The position numbers were made by a program, and so were the translations under genes. Positions 33,258 to 44,859 of a DNA stretch of 64,000 nt are shown one piece after another (within the stretch, counting starts at the first letter, position 1; each line of letters opens with the position of its first letter). The stretch comes from Triglochin maritima (Eukaryota; Streptophyta; Magnoliopsida; Alismatales; Juncaginaceae): contig OY821791.1 of NCBI GenBank assembly GCA_963682175.1, positions 25,223,826-25,287,825 of the forward strand. Reading direction: 5' to 3'. The notes beneath the pieces were generated by a model. The model was not told the DNA's origin and searched no databases. It saw nothing but the letters and a program-made list of their open reading frames with translations.

Positions 33258-35057
33258 ATGCAATGGGACAATGCTAGAACACCGCTTAACCCGAGTATTG
33301 GATCTAGAATAGCAAGTCAACCCAAACCATGTGTCTTAGCTGTTGATGCCAACATAGCGGCTGAAGCAAAACTAGCTACCCTTATGCGCAGAATGGAAAG
33401 TTTAGAGCTGCAAGCCCAAAATCGAGTGAATCAAGCCTCAACTATCCCGTGCTCTAGATGTGGTCAGACTGGTCATGTAATGGAGGATTGTGCGGAATGG
33501 GACCAAGTTAATGCCATGTATAACCATGCTAGAAATGACCCATACGCATCAACCTATAACTCGGGATGGCGTAATAATTCCAATTTCTCATCAAACCTAC
33601 AAGGTCAACCTCCTAGACAACAACCAAACCCGTATAACCAAAATAATACATCATCTGGGTTTAGTAACAATAACGATCATGAGGTTAGGTTGACAAGCTT
33701 GGAAAATTTGATGGAAACTTTTATACAAACAACCAACCAGACCTTCCAAAGGCTAGAGACACAAGTCAGTCAACTAGCACAAATAGTAGGTGAAAGAGAA
33801 AAGGGTCGATTTCCAAGTCAACCTGAGGTGAACCCTAGATCTAATAATTCATATCAATCATATCAAGCACCTTCAGGAAATAACAACCCTAGACCGGTTC
33901 AAATGGTTAATGAAGAAGGACCGTTCCAACAAATAAATGTTGTAGTATCATTACGGTCTGGAAGACAGATTGATAATAATGTGGTAAATCCTAGAACGTC
34001 TAATCAATCTAGCCATCAAACTGCCACATATGACCTAACCATTGAACCCGACGTCCAATCTGAAACGCCCACCCCACCTACTCAATCTGAACCAGTAGCT
34101 CAACCTGAACCTGAGCGAGTCTATGTCCCTAAAGCCCCATTTCCCAATAGACTCAAAAAGAACTCAAGTGCACAAATAGAGAAAATCTTGGAAGTATTTA
34201 AGCAAGTTAAGGTGAACATTCCACTCTTAGACATGATTCAACAAATACCTGCTTATGCTAAATTCTTAAAAGATTTGTGCACTAAAAAGAGAAAAACAAA
34301 TGTACCAAAGAAGGCATTCTTAACTGCAAACATAAGTTCTATTTTGTCCAACACATCTCCCATAAAATATAAGGATCCTGGATGTCCCACAATTTCATGT
34401 GCAATAGGAGATACTTTTATCAACAAAGCCCTTCTAGACCTTGGTGCTAGTGTTAACCTACTCCCATTCTCTGTCTACGAACAACTCAACCTTGGTCCAT
34501 TAAAACCCTCTAAGACAACCCTTCAATTTGCTGATTGCTCTACTAAGAAACCAAGAGGTATAGTCGAGGACGTTTTGATCAAGGTGGGTGACTTCATTTA
34601 CCCAGTGGATTTTGTCGTACTAGATACCGCACCTGTTGTAGATCCTAAGAGACAAATCCCTATAATACTAGGCAGACCCTTTTTAGCCACTTCTGAAGCT
34701 TTGATAAATTGCCGAAATGGGCTCATGCAACTATCTTTTGGAAACTTAAAAGCTGAATTTAATATCTTTCATGTGGATAATGAACCAGAAATAGTATGCA
34801 ATCAAAGTGATGTTGTGATGAGATCACGTATCTATAAGATTTCTGAATCAAATAAATCATCACAAAATCAAAAATCAAATGAGAAAAGGGGGAGTAATTC
34901 ATCTACACACCCACCGTCACTCGAGCAAATAAGAGAACCAATTTATGTGAGGGGTGTGGAACCTGTAACTCGGGATGCTCATTGCAACATGAGGAACAAT
35001 TCAACTGGATACATGCACCAATATGGTGTCATTCAATCCAGTTCTGACTATGGTTGA
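33258..35057 (+). CDS. C nucleocapsid, aspartic protease and tail
   Basis: This is an open frame of 599 codons; the frame is also open from the slip at 33211. The zinc knuckle CSRCGQTGHVMEDC is at residues 65-78. A Gln/Asn-rich linker and the motif LAQIVGEREKGRF follow. The retropepsin has D394-L-G-A-S and ends ILGRPFLATSEALINCRNGL. The tail after about residue 510 shows no known domain. It stops 1.1 kb before the LTR without RT or integrase. Confidence 0.88.
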   Translation: MQWDNARTPLNPSIGSRIASQPKPCVLAVDANIAAEAKLATLMRRMESLELQAQNRVNQASTIPCSRCGQTGHVMEDCAEWDQVNAMYNHARNDPYASTYNSGWRNNSNFSSNLQGQPPRQQPNPYNQNNTSSGFSNNNDHEVRLTSLENLMETFIQTTNQTFQRLETQVSQLAQIVGEREKGRFPSQPEVNPRSNNSYQSYQAPSGNNNPRPVQMVNEEGPFQQINVVVSLRSGRQIDNNVVNPRTSNQSSHQTATYDLTIEPDVQSETPTPPTQSEPVAQPEPERVYVPKAPFPNRLKKNSSAQIEKILEVFKQVKVNIPLLDMIQQIPAYAKFLKDLCTKKRKTNVPKKAFLTANISSILSNTSPIKYKDPGCPTISCAIGDTFINKALLDLGASVNLLPFSVYEQLNLGPLKPSKTTLQFADCSTKKPRGIVEDVLIKVGDFIYPVDFVVLDTAPVVDPKRQIPIILGRPFLATSEALINCRNGLMQLSFGNLKAEFNIFHVDNEPEIVCNQSDVVMRSRIYKISESNKSSQNQKSNEKRGSNSSTHPPSLEQIREPIYVRGVEPVTRDAHCNMRNNSTGYMHQYGVIQSSSDYG

Positions 35058-35842
35058 CTTTGAGCAAATTCCATCCTTCCACCGCAATTCACCAAGGTAA
35101 TAAGTGCATTTGCTTTATATTTGCATACATTGAGGACAATGCATGATTTAGGTGTGGGGGGGGGGGGGGTGTTTATGTATATATTTATCTATATATTCTG
35201 TCTTTTATTTTAAAAAAAAAGAAAAAAATTAATGTTTCATGACATAGCTTAAGATTGAACTGCTAAAACCCGTGTACAAATTGCATTGAGTTTTTGTTCC
35301 TTATTATATAGTTCTGCTTGTAGAAATTGTGACATAAATCTAAGTTCCAAAGAAATAACCCATTGCCATTTAAGACATGTATGCACTTAAATTGAATGAA
35401 TCAAATCTTTGAAGTGGTTGATAAAAAGCAGAGGTTGAGGAAAATATACCGGGAAGTGTGGACTTCTAATAGCAATTAAGCCTTGAGGAAAATAAAAATA
35501 AAAATAAAGGAATAAAGTGAAGAAAACACATTTTGCAAAATGATTACAAAAGCTCAAGCCTTTGAGTCACTGGTCCGTAGGGGTATCTTGAAACCCGGTA
35601 ACTTGAGTTTACCAGCTTGGGATTATCGACCAAACTCGCTACACGAATGCAAAAGGGTAAAAGTGTCAAAAAGCAAATGTGTTGAATCACGGAAGAAAAG
35701 AAAAGAAAAAAAAAATAATACTCAAGGCCCAAAGCTAAAAGAATGATCCATGCCATGGTTGATCCGAATGATACTTCACCACCAAAGGAGGCGTGCAAAA
35801 TAATTCAAGTGATAAACATGTGTAGAAGGGTTAGTGGTGTGA

Positions 35843-36046
35843 ATGTTGGAGGAACAAAGACCAAGTCATATTTTTAATGAGTTAGATTTATATAATGAGC
35901 ATGCAAGAATTCTCAGTGAGATGTATAAGGTTGAGGTAGGGATATTGAGAATTATTAATGAAATGTTGATTCAGGATTTTGTGGGTATATCCGCTGAAAA
36001 CCCTCAGGAGACAACACTCCTCCCCCTTGGCAACAAGGAGGTTTAA
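35843..36046 (+). CDS. conserved small ORF in gypsy 3' UTR (C copy)
   Basis: A 67-codon ORF starts MLEEQRPSHIFNELDLY and ends with the shared block DFVGISAENPQETTLLPLG. The N-terminal 44 residues are unlike those of the A/B/H copies. The overlapping hairpin is CCCCCTTG-GCAA-CAAGGAGG (36022-36041) with one mismatch. The function is unknown. Confidence 0.42.
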   Translation: MLEEQRPSHIFNELDLYNEHARILSEMYKVEVGILRIINEMLIQDFVGISAENPQETTLLPLGNKEV

Positions 36047-36153
36047 CGGCTTGTTGCACATGCTAAGTGCAACCGTGATTCCTACGAAAGTGAGTTAGGA
36101 TTTCCCTGTTTTTATTTTTCTTATATTCTGTTTTGCTAGGGACTAGCAAAATC

Positions 36154-36169
36154 TAGGTGTGGGGGTATT
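36154..36169 (+). other. polypurine tract of C
   Basis: TAGGTGTGGGGGTATT lies directly before the 3' LTR and is shared with A, B, H and (reversed) E. Confidence 0.8.
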
Positions 36170-37367
36170 TGATGCATTGCATACATTGCATCATATGTCT
36201 TTCATTTAGATTACTTTTATATCAATAAATGCTACTAAGGTATGTGTTTAGTCTTATTTACATAATACAGGGACCTGAATGCAAATTACCCACATCCCGA
36301 GCATAAACGCGTACAAAAGACTCGTTTCTATCATAAAGACCAAGTTCAAGTTTATCGGGTTTCAAATGGAAATGTATCCAAGCATAAAAGCATTCAAGAC
36401 CTAATTACGAAAAGAACAAGGACTTAAGCACAAAAGTAGCCGGGGACTTAATTGCAAAAAGTCAAGGACCTAATTGCAAATCACGAGTAGCTTTTATTAT
36501 TATGGAGAAAATATAAAGAAAAATCAATGTGGATCTCCAAATATATGAAGAAATTAATTCGGATCTCCAAAGATATGCAAGAATCAATCCAGACGCGCAA
36601 ATGACATTGAAATCATACCATAAACACACAGGAAAAATCCGGGTCGATTCGGAGCCAAAAAGGTGGCGATTCCGCCGCACCTCAAGAGCAAATTGCGGCG
36701 AATCCGCCGCACCAAATTAGATTAATGCTCTAAAAATTTTACCGGTTGCGTGTTGACGCGTGTACTTTCTTATTTCATGCTTAGGTCCCTTGTATCGGCT
36801 ATAAATAGCCCCGAGAACGATGTTGTGAGGAGTTCTTCCTTTTGTTCCATAATTTAGCAATAAAATTCTGTTTCTTTTATTTTGTCTTTTTAGTTTTCTT
36901 TTGTAATGCCTCTAGGACCCCTTCTTCCTCCCTCTATGAGTTTCTAACTCTTTCCAAAGGGTGGGGGTGACGGATTTAGGGTGATGAGAAGAGAATAAAG
37001 TTATTATTTTAATTTCGTATTAGTATGTTTTGATTACTTGAGTTTATGTTAAATCATTTATCATGTAATGCTTTATAACTAATGTGATTTATTATAAGTT
37101 TCAGAATTCTCTAATCTAAACCTTAAATTTAAACCTCCACCCAACGGAATTCACCATCTTTGTTCTTGTTTTAGTTTTAATTGTTCTTCCTTCTTGCTTT
37201 AGATAATTAAAATCCAAAAATCTCAAAACCCAATTATTTCTTCTCTCCTTCTTCTCCTTAATCGAAAATCACGAAAATAACAAATCTCTCCCTCCTTGTG
37301 TTCGACCCGTATTTGCCACGTCTTCATTGACACCGTGCACTTGCGGTAATAAATTTAATTCTCATCA
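36170..37367 (+). repeat. 3' LTR of C
   Basis: Same length as the 5' LTR. Differences seen by eye are near 36464 (G for T), 36908 (G for C) and 36994 (T for A). Confidence 0.96.
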
Positions 37368-37577
37368 CCTCATGACACCTCAGAGTACCAGTGGAGTTTG
37401 CCCATCTCGGCAAGTCTCTGGTCCTCCTGACTTGATGTTCTCATTTGATGTTCCTTGACCAAATGATTATGAGAATATCTTGGTTGATGTATATATCTTT
37501 AAAAAAAAGAAAAAAAAACAACAAAAAAAAACAACAAAAAAACAAAAAAAAGAAGAAGTGTGTAATAAAAGACTCCT

Positions 37578-37730
37578 TCAGTGAGCATCGATTGTTGTGG
37601 GCGCCAACCCTTGTGTACTTGGGCCCAATCTCTTCACGTATTTATCTCCCTTCTTCAGCTTCTCACAGGCTTTGAGGGAATTTGGGTTTGTGTCCATCAA
37701 GATGACCCTGAACGTCCCTTTGTACTTCAT
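37578..37730 (-). CDS. antisense ORF in B 3' UTR
   Basis: A 50-codon ORF on the strand opposite to B. The core NPNSLKACEKLKKGDKYVK aligns with those of D, E and A. After the core, D and B follow one frame (GPSTQGL) while E and A follow another (GPKYSRVGAHNN), so the C-terminus is not conserved. Confidence 0.35.
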   Translation of the reverse strand: MKYKGTFRVILMDTNPNSLKACEKLKKGDKYVKRLGPSTQGLAPTTIDAH

Positions 37731-38821
37731 GTTGGTGAGATCTTTCCTTTTTCATGCATGTATCCATGTAGTATCTTGTTCACATTCATTGAGGACAATG
37801 CATGAAGTAGGTGTGGGGGGTGTTTTACGTGTGTACATAGTCGAGTCTTTTTCCTGTGGTTTTATTTTCGTTTGTTTGTACTGCTAGGGTCATGTTAGTG
37901 TGCCGCATTTAACATTGATATATCTGCTTGCCATGATCCTTGGGTGACGTGTCTCCTTTTGCTTGCCGAGTGCTTTAAAATTTTCACATTTCTTTCAAAA
38001 TCTTCATGTGTTTGCGAAAGAAAATGTTTTTGTGGGTTTTGCGTGTGTTTAGCATGTGCAAAACCGTTGAGAGGCAAAGTAAAAAGAAAGCTCCCAAAAT
38101 TGTCTTGAACTTGATGCATTAGGATTTCTAGTTTACTGGCTTTAGGTCTTATCGAGTCGTTAGGGTGCACCCCGGTTTTCCCTCGGGGGGCGTGTAATCA
38201 TAGGGTTTCAGTACTCAAACATTTAAAGAAGTCCACCCTGAACCTAGTGAGTCAAATAATTCGTGTCTGTTAGTATAAGGAAGTTTGTCGTAGGCAAGGG
38301 CCCTTAATCTCTTTTTGTGAAACTTAAGTGTAGGGGTTTTGGTTCCCATATAGATAAATAAGTGGTGTTCTCTCTTCTCGCACGGCTCCTATCACTCGGG
38401 AAAGTAGGTCTGAGGGGACTTTGTGCCTGGTGCTTTCGAGTCATCTGACTTGGGATGCGCCGACCGAACTCCCGTTACACGGGTGGTAGGGATCGCCCTA
38501 TGTGGAGATTTGGGGGAAGGTGTACGTGATAGTGTAAGTCCTCATAGGCAATGATGCACGAAACCTGACCCTGGGGAGAATCAAACACCAACCAATAAAA
38601 TGCTCCAAAGAAAAAGAAAAAAAAAAGAAAAAAAAGGAAAAAAAGAAAAAAAAGAGTCAAATAAGAACCAAAATGGACTTTACACATTGTATCACATTCA
38701 GAAGTTAAGGTTGCCCATGTCTTTCACTTAAGTCCTTGACTAAGTCTCACGAATAACTCATTAGGCTAGGTGTGTGGACCGATTACATATATAGAGTCGA
38801 CCCATAGTATTACCGCGTCCC

Positions 38822-38953
38822 ATGATCGACAAAATAAGTCCAACGAGTCGTGTAGCTAGATTGATTAATGCATCTTGTTCGGATTTTGTGGGTATATCCG
38901 CTGAAAACCCTCAGGAGACAACACTCCTCCTCCTTGGCGACAAGGAGGTTTAA
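38822..38953 (+). CDS. conserved small ORF in gypsy 3' UTR (B copy)
   Basis: 43 codons beginning MIDKISPTSRVARL and ending LLLLGDKEV, the same length as in H and A. The hairpin CCTCCTTG-GCGA-CAAGGAGG (38929-38948) is perfect. The A-to-G change in the loop alters the codon (Asn to Asp) yet keeps a GNRA loop. Confidence 0.42.
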   Translation: MIDKISPTSRVARLINASCSDFVGISAENPQETTLLLLGDKEV

Positions 38954-39084
38954 CGGCTTGTTGCACGTGCTAAGTGCAACCGTGATTCCTACGAAAGTGA
39001 GTTAGGATTTCTTGTTTTTTTTTTGCATGCTTTTCTCTTTCTTTGTTTTGCTCGGGACTAGCAAAAGTTAGGTGTGGGGGTATT

Positions 39085-40499
39085 TGATTGACATCATTTC
39101 ATGCTCATATTTGTATCTTATATCCATTATCTTTCACCTAAATAATGCTACGTTACGAGTTTTATGTTTAGTTTTCAGGAATAAATAGGTTTGAAGAGAT
39201 GAAGCATAAAAGGACCCAAAAGCTGGGAAAAAGGACTGAATTGTGAGATCTGTGGACCAAGATGCAAGGAAGAAGGACCTGAATGCAAGACCGAAGGACC
39301 TAAGAGCAAAACAGAATACTCCTCACCATCATGGGGAGTATTTTGGCAATTCTATTCGGGTCGGAGCTCCAACATGCAAAATAGATGCATCAAATACCAA
39401 CAAAGCCTTCCAGAAAAGCCCACAAGAAATTCCAGAGCGATCCGGACACTGTAGACCGCTAATTAGCGGTCCAAGATCGCTAATTGGCGGTCACTTTTGG
39501 CCCAAATGCGTTCAAATTTCTCCTGGACTTGTATTAATGTTCGTTTAGGCTATTTTTGGTGTTTGTTTAGTCCCACATCGGGGGATTGTCCCAGTTTGCC
39601 TTTTTCCATGGCTATAAATAGAACTCTTCACCTTCCATTGTAATCACTCCATATTTTAAGTGACTATTCTACCTACTAGAAGTGAGGCCTTGAAGCACAC
39701 ACTAAAGTAGGAGGATGCTACTTTTAATGTGAGTCATTTTATCAATAAAGTTTTATGTTTCTTTCATTGTTTGTTTTATGCTTCTTTTATTGTTTGTGCA
39801 TGTTTTAGTTTAATCGTCTTTTAATTCTAGCTTAGTTTTAATATGCTTTCTTTCCATAGTTTAATAATTAGTGTAATGTTTAGTGAGTAGTTCCATCCCC
39901 TTTGGGGGGTGGAGTAGATGTACATACATGCATTAGAGAATGGGATGAATGCTTTAATTTCAATGTGTTGATTAAACATGAATGTATGCTTGCTTGTTTA
40001 GGATAGAATTTACAACTTGATGAGTTTTGCCAAAATGATTAGACACCTCTCATGCTTGTTTAGGTTCTGAAATAAACACCTTGCATATGTAAATGTTAAT
40101 CAACTAAGTTGGTGAATAGATTGATAGGTTTTGCCATAACATTTAGACACTTCCTATGCTTGATAAACACCACCTTCATGTGCTTAAAGAATGTATTTTA
40201 CACCCACCTCTTTGCTTGTGTGCACTCACTCCACCCCTTAGGGGTTTTCCATTCCTGAAATTCCAGCACTTCTATTTTGTTCTTAGCTTAGTTTTTATTT
40301 GATCGTTTATTTCTTTGTTTCGCATTTCGTACTTCTTAGCGTAGTTTAGTGTAGGTTAGCATAAACATCTTTCTCCCCCTATTTTTTGCCACTTGATTTC
40401 TGATAAACAAGAGCCTGCTCACCTCCCTGAGGACGACCCGTACTTGCCACCGCTTCATCGCGGCCGTGCACTTGCGGTAGAAATATAAAACGTTCAACA
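39085..40499 (+). repeat. 3' LTR of B
   Basis: Pairs with 24402-25816; about 11 single-base differences counted by eye. Followed by TSD CTCAA and the resumed gag of A. Confidence 0.95.
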
Positions 40500-40504
40500 C
40501 TCAA

Positions 40505-41541
40505 CCTCAACCTCCACACCTTATCAACCTCCACGCCCATCGGCGACCTACCAACCCCCACACCGAAGGTCTCAGCACCATAATTACCAACCTGGTCAGG
40601 CCTCTTCGTCGGGTTATTCTAACCAGACTCCACCACCCCAGCGGGTTGACCCTAAGGACTCTACCCTTGAACAAACACTTCAAACGTTCATTCAGAGCAC
40701 TCAATCCATGTTTGCGGCCAGCAATAATTCGGTCAAAGCATTGGAAATACAAGTTAGCCAGTTGGCTCATCAGCTCCATGAACGTGAGAAGGGTCAGTTA
40801 CCGAGTCAACATGTGGTTAATCCCAGGGGTCAGCCTGCTCATACCAGGCAAAATGTACACAATGTTGAAAGTGACCCTTCCCAACATGCCAATGTTGTTC
40901 ATACCTTGAGATCGGGAAGGGTCGTTGACAACAATGTGGAAATGCCTGAAGCCAACCCTGTTGGCGAGACTTCCGAGGAGAGTCTTGACCCTATTAAGGA
41001 ACCTAATTCTGAGACTCCTCCTCGTGATTCTTATGTCCCCAAGGCACCATTCCCTCACCGGTTGACGAAAAAACGTGATGAGCATTGGGACAAGATCGTT
41101 GAGGTACTCAGGCAAGTAAAGGTGAACATCCCGTTGTTGGACGTTGTTCAACAAATGCCACCGTATGCCAAGTTCCTCAAGGACCTTTGCACCACCAAGA
41201 GAAAAACAAATGTGACCAAAAAGGCCTTTTTGGCTGCCAATGTGAGCTCCATATTGACACAACCCATGCAAGTCAAATACAAGGACCCAGGTTGTCCAAC
41301 TGTCTCTTGCATGATTGGGAATGTGACAATCTCTCAAGCTTTATTGGATTTGGGGGCATCTGTGAATCTCCTGCCTTACTCAGTCTATGTCAACCTTGGA
41401 ATAGGCGATCTTAAACCAACGAGGACAACCCTCCAGTTGGCTGATAGATTTGTCAAAATTCCACGAGGGAGTGTGGAGGATGTCCTTATCAAAGTGGGTG
41501 AGTTCATATTTCCAGTTGATTTCATCATCTTGGATACTTAA
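40505..41541 (+). pseudogene. A gag C-terminus and aspartic protease
   Basis: The frame resumes one base out of register after B and runs as a Pro/Gln-rich linker into MFAASNNSVKALEIQVSQLA (40708 on). The retropepsin centre is DLGASVNLLPYS (D codon 41347-41349). A TAA at 41539-41541 stops it after FIILDT, while ILGRPFLATSNALINC continues in the same frame beyond. Confidence 0.88.
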
Positions 41542-42908
41542 CCCGTGTCCAACCCACAAGGACAAATTCCTGTGATCCTTGGGAGGCCATTTCTCGCGAC
41601 ATCTAATGCTTTGATCAATTGTCGCAATGACTTGATGAGGTTGTCTTTTGGAAACCTCACGACGGATTTCAACATCTTCACTCTTAGTAAGCAACCCGGG
41701 CTCTTCGACGACACTGTCGGAGCCAATTTCATCCAGGACACGGATGAGCCCGAGTCATTAGGCATGTTCGACTCACATCGACATATATTTGAGGTGCCTA
41801 ATGACCAGGTTGCGAGTGAAGAGAATCTTGAGGAATCCGCCAGCATTTCTTGGGACGAGGAGGCACATCTGGGTGCTTGCTCCTCTTACCCCGTGGCCCT
41901 TGAGCCACTTGAAAGTAACTTTGAATCCGACAAGGACCCACCTCTTGTCGAGCTTAAACTGCTCCCCGATAACCTAAAGTACATCTTTTTAGGGGATAAT
42001 GAGACCTTGCCACTCATTATTGCTTCTGATCTTGCACAAGATCAAGAGGTTGCCCTCAAAAGAGTACTCTTTGAAAACAAAGAGGCAATCGGGTGGTCCT
42101 TGAAGGATATCAAGGGAATTAGCCCTGGTATTGTTCAGCATCGGATCCACATGGAAGAGGATTCTAGGCCCCGCAGGGACCCACAATGGAGATTGAATCC
42201 TATACTGAAAGAAGCCGTCTGAAAGGAGGTTCTTAAGTGCTTGGATCATGGCATAATCTATCCTATCTCTGATAGTTCGTGGGTGAGTCCTTCCATGTGG
42301 TTCCCAAGAAGTCAGGCGTGACGGTTGTGGAGAATGAGCATAATGAGCTTCTCCTGACACGCCTGCAAACTGGCTTGCGAGTTTGCGTTGATTATCTCAA
42401 GCTCAATGCGGCAACGTGGAAAGATCATTTCCCGTTGCCATTCATTGATCAGATGTTGGAAAGGTTGGCTGGACATGACTATTATTGTTTTCTTGATGGA
42501 TACTCCGGTAACAACCAAATTCCCATCGCCCCCGAGGATCAAGAAAAAACCACATTTACTTGTCCCTTTGGCACGTTTGCCTACCGTCGCATGCCCTTTG
42601 GGTTATGTAATGCGCCGGCAATGTTTCAAAGGTGTAAGATCAACATCTTCTCCGATATGGTTGAGCGTTTCCTTGAGATCTTCATGGACGACTTTTCCTT
42701 ATTTGGTGCTTCCTTTGATGAGTGCCTTCATCACTTGAGCCTTGTCCTCAAGCGATGTCGTGAGAAGATCCTCGCTCTCAATTGGGAGAAATGTCACTTC
42801 ATGGTGAAGCGAGGGATTGTACTTGGACATGTGGTCTCAAGTAGGGGAATTGAGGTCGATCCCGCAAAAGTGGTATCATTGGTAATCTCCCACCGCCACG
42901 TAATGTGA
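41542..42908 (+). pseudogene. A protease tail, linker and reverse transcriptase
   Basis: The frame is open to a TGA at 42220-42222 (probable CGA to TGA). A one-base slip near 42293 follows. RT blocks are RVCVDYLKLNAAT, FLDGYSGNNQI, FTCPFGTFAYRRMPFGLCNA and the catalytic FMDD (42681-42692). Another shift near 42880 precedes the RNase H. FMDDFS in place of YVDD is usual in Athila/Tat relatives. This is the only gypsy RT in the window. Confidence 0.9.
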
Positions 42909-43375
42909 AGGATATCCGCACCTTTTTGGGGCATACTGGATTCTATCGGCGGTTCATTCGGGATTTTAGCAAAATTTCTCGACCTCTCACCGCCTTGTTG
43001 GCTAAGGATGCAATTTTTGAGTTCACACTGGATTGCCACCATGCCTTTTTGACCTTGAAGAAAGAGTTGACTTCAGCTCCCATTATTAAGCCACCGGTGT
43101 GGACTGAACCCTTTGAGTTAATGTGTGATGCATCTGACTTCGCTGTGGGAGCAGTGCTTGGGCAACGATTGGACAAATTGCCTCATGTGATCTACTATGC
43201 CAGTAGAACACTCAATGATGCCCAATTGAACTACACTGTGACCGAGAAGGAATTCTTAGCAATCATATTTGCTTTGGAGAAATTCCGGTCGTACCTGATT
43301 GGCTCCCACGTGATTATCTATTTTGATCACACAGCCATCAAGCACCTCATGGCGAAGAAAGATGCAAAATCCTGA
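42881..43375 (+). pseudogene. A RNase H
   Basis: The connection segment NVKDIRTFLGHTGFYRRFI leads into CDASDFAVGAVLGQ, then LNYTVTEKEFLAIIFALEKF and YFDHTAIKHLM, the gypsy RNase H signature. A TGA at 43373-43375 (probable CGA to TGA) separates it from the integrase part, which continues in frame with [16 protein letters not shown]. Confidence 0.9.
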
Positions 43376-44859
43376 CTCTTGAGATGGATCTTGTTGTTAC
43401 AAGAATTCGATCTCGAGATTCGAGACAAAAAAGGGTGTGAAAATGTTGTAGCTGACCACTTGTCTCGTCTAGAGACGACCAACCCACAGGACCAAATCAT
43501 TGATGACAAATTTCATGATGAGCAGTTGTTCACGATCGAAGATAACCCTTGGTTTGCCGACATCGTGAACTATCTTGTGACCGAGCAACTTCCTGTGGGT
43601 TGGTCAAAATCTGACCAATCCAAATTTAGATCTTATGTCAGATTCTTCCACTGGGACAACCTCTACCTATTCAAATACTGTTCTGACCAAATTTTCAGGC
43701 GGTGCGTCCCTGATACCGAGTTCCAAAGTGTACTCCACTTCTGCGATTCCAAGGCATGTGGAGGACACTTTGGTGCAAAGAAAACTGCTGCCAAGGTGCT
43801 CCAATCTGGATTCTACTGGCCCTCTCTTTTCAAGGATGCTTACGACTTTTGTAAGCAATGTGATAGGTGCCAGCACCTTGGCAGGATTGGTCGACGTGAC
43901 ATGATGCCTTTGCAAAATGTCCTTGTTGTCAACATCTTCGATGTGTGGGGCATCGATTTCATGGGTCCCTTCCCGAACTTGTTCGGGAATGTTTACATTC
44001 TGGTGGCCGTTGACTATGTGTCTAAGTTGGTTGAGGCTATACCCACAAAGAGCAATGACAACAAGGCGGTCACCAAATTCTTGAGGGACATCTTTGCGCG
44101 ATTTGGTACTCCTCGTACCATAATCAGCGATAGGGGTACCCACTTCTGTAATCGCTCCTTTGAAGCGCTTATGAGGAAATATTCGATCACCCACAAGCTT
44201 GCGACCCCATACCATCCGCAAACTAGTAGGCAGGTCGAAATCTCTAACCGTCAATTAAAGAAAATTCTTGAGAAGACGGTTAGTTCCTCGAGGAAGGATT
44301 GGTCTACCAAGTTGAATGACGCGTTGTGGGCTTTCCGCACCGCATATAAGACCAATTTGGGTATGTCCCCATATCGGCTAGTGTACGGCAAGGCTTGCCA
44401 CTTACCCGTCGAGCTTGAGCATCGTGCTTTCTGGGCGATCAAGAACCTGAATATGGATCTTGATCAAGCGGGAGTACAAAGTATGCTCGACATTGTGGAA
44501 TTGGAAGAGCTACGCAATGATGCGTACGAGAATGCCAAAATTCATAAGTCCCGAGCCAAGATGGTCCATGATCGCATGATTATGCGAAAGGTGTTTACGG
44601 CCGGGCAGAAGGTGTTGCTCTACATTCCCGGCTTCATCTCTTTGCGGGTAAGCTCCGCAGTCGCTGGTCTGGCCCGTTTATTGTCCAAACCGTCTATCCT
44701 CATGGAGCGGTTGAGATCTTGAACGCAGGGAATGGGGACGTGTTCAAAGTTAATGGACAACGCCTCAAACCCTACATGGAGGGGGCACCAGCCGAAGTCG
44801 AGGAGGTCATGTTCCTTCATGAACCTCCCTCGCAAACAACCATTCATGCTCCTACATGA
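43376..44859 (+). pseudogene. A integrase
   Basis: The HHCC zinc region spans about 43735-43875 ([18 protein letters not shown]). The core has D (43955-43957, GIDFMGPFP), D (44129-44131, IISDRGTHF) and E (44237-44239). The last two are 35 residues apart. The frame is open from 43376 to about 44640, where a shift occurs; the C-terminal domain then runs on to TGA 44857-44859 with the motif VFKVNGQRLKPYMEG. No chromodomain is seen. Confidence 0.9.

Larger units (their letters stand above)
35058..36169 (+). other. 3' UTR of C
   Basis: It holds an internal PPT-like motif TTTAGGTGTG plus a long G run (35149-35171) beside CATTGAGGACAATGCATG. An A-rich patch (35210-35230), the small ORF, the hairpins and the terminal PPT (36154-36169) follow. 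The hairpin TTTTGCTAG-GGA-CTAGCAAAA is at 36131-36151. Confidence 0.78.
29966..37367 (+). mobile_element. young gag-protease gypsy element C
   Basis: The LTRs are exactly 1198 bp each (29966-31163, 36170-37367) and differ at three positions by eye. The perfect TSD is CCTCA (29961-29965, 37368-37372). Length is 7402 bp. It encodes gag and protease only. The LTR shares no obvious alignment with A or B, but the leader, gag-protease and 3' UTR do, so it is a sister non-autonomous family. It is the innermost and apparently youngest insertion. Confidence 0.96.
37373..39084 (+). other. end of B protease ORF and B 3' UTR
   Basis: 37373-37458 completes the B reading frame to a TGA. Then follow an A-rich tract (37500-37553), the antisense ORF region, an internal PPT-like motif (about 37807-37822, after CATTGAGGACAATGCATG), a second A-rich tract (38606-38660), the small ORF, hairpins (38929-38980) and the terminal PPT next to 39085. 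Confidence 0.82.
24402..40499 (+). mobile_element. gag-protease gypsy element B, interrupted by C
   Basis: The LTRs are exactly 1415 bp each (24402-25816, 39085-40499). The perfect TSD is CTCAA (24397-24401, 40500-40504). The element's own length without C and its TSD copy is about 8.7 kb. It encodes gag and an aspartic protease, then goes straight to the 3' UTR; RT, RNase H and integrase are absent. It lies in the gag gene of A. About 11 LTR differences by eye make it younger than A. Confidence 0.95.

Noticed and set aside
37500..37553. poly(A) tail of a processed pseudogene or LINE
   Set aside because: The A-rich tract is at a fixed 3' UTR place in B, with a counterpart in D and E, and no retroposed gene or flanking TSD accompanies it.
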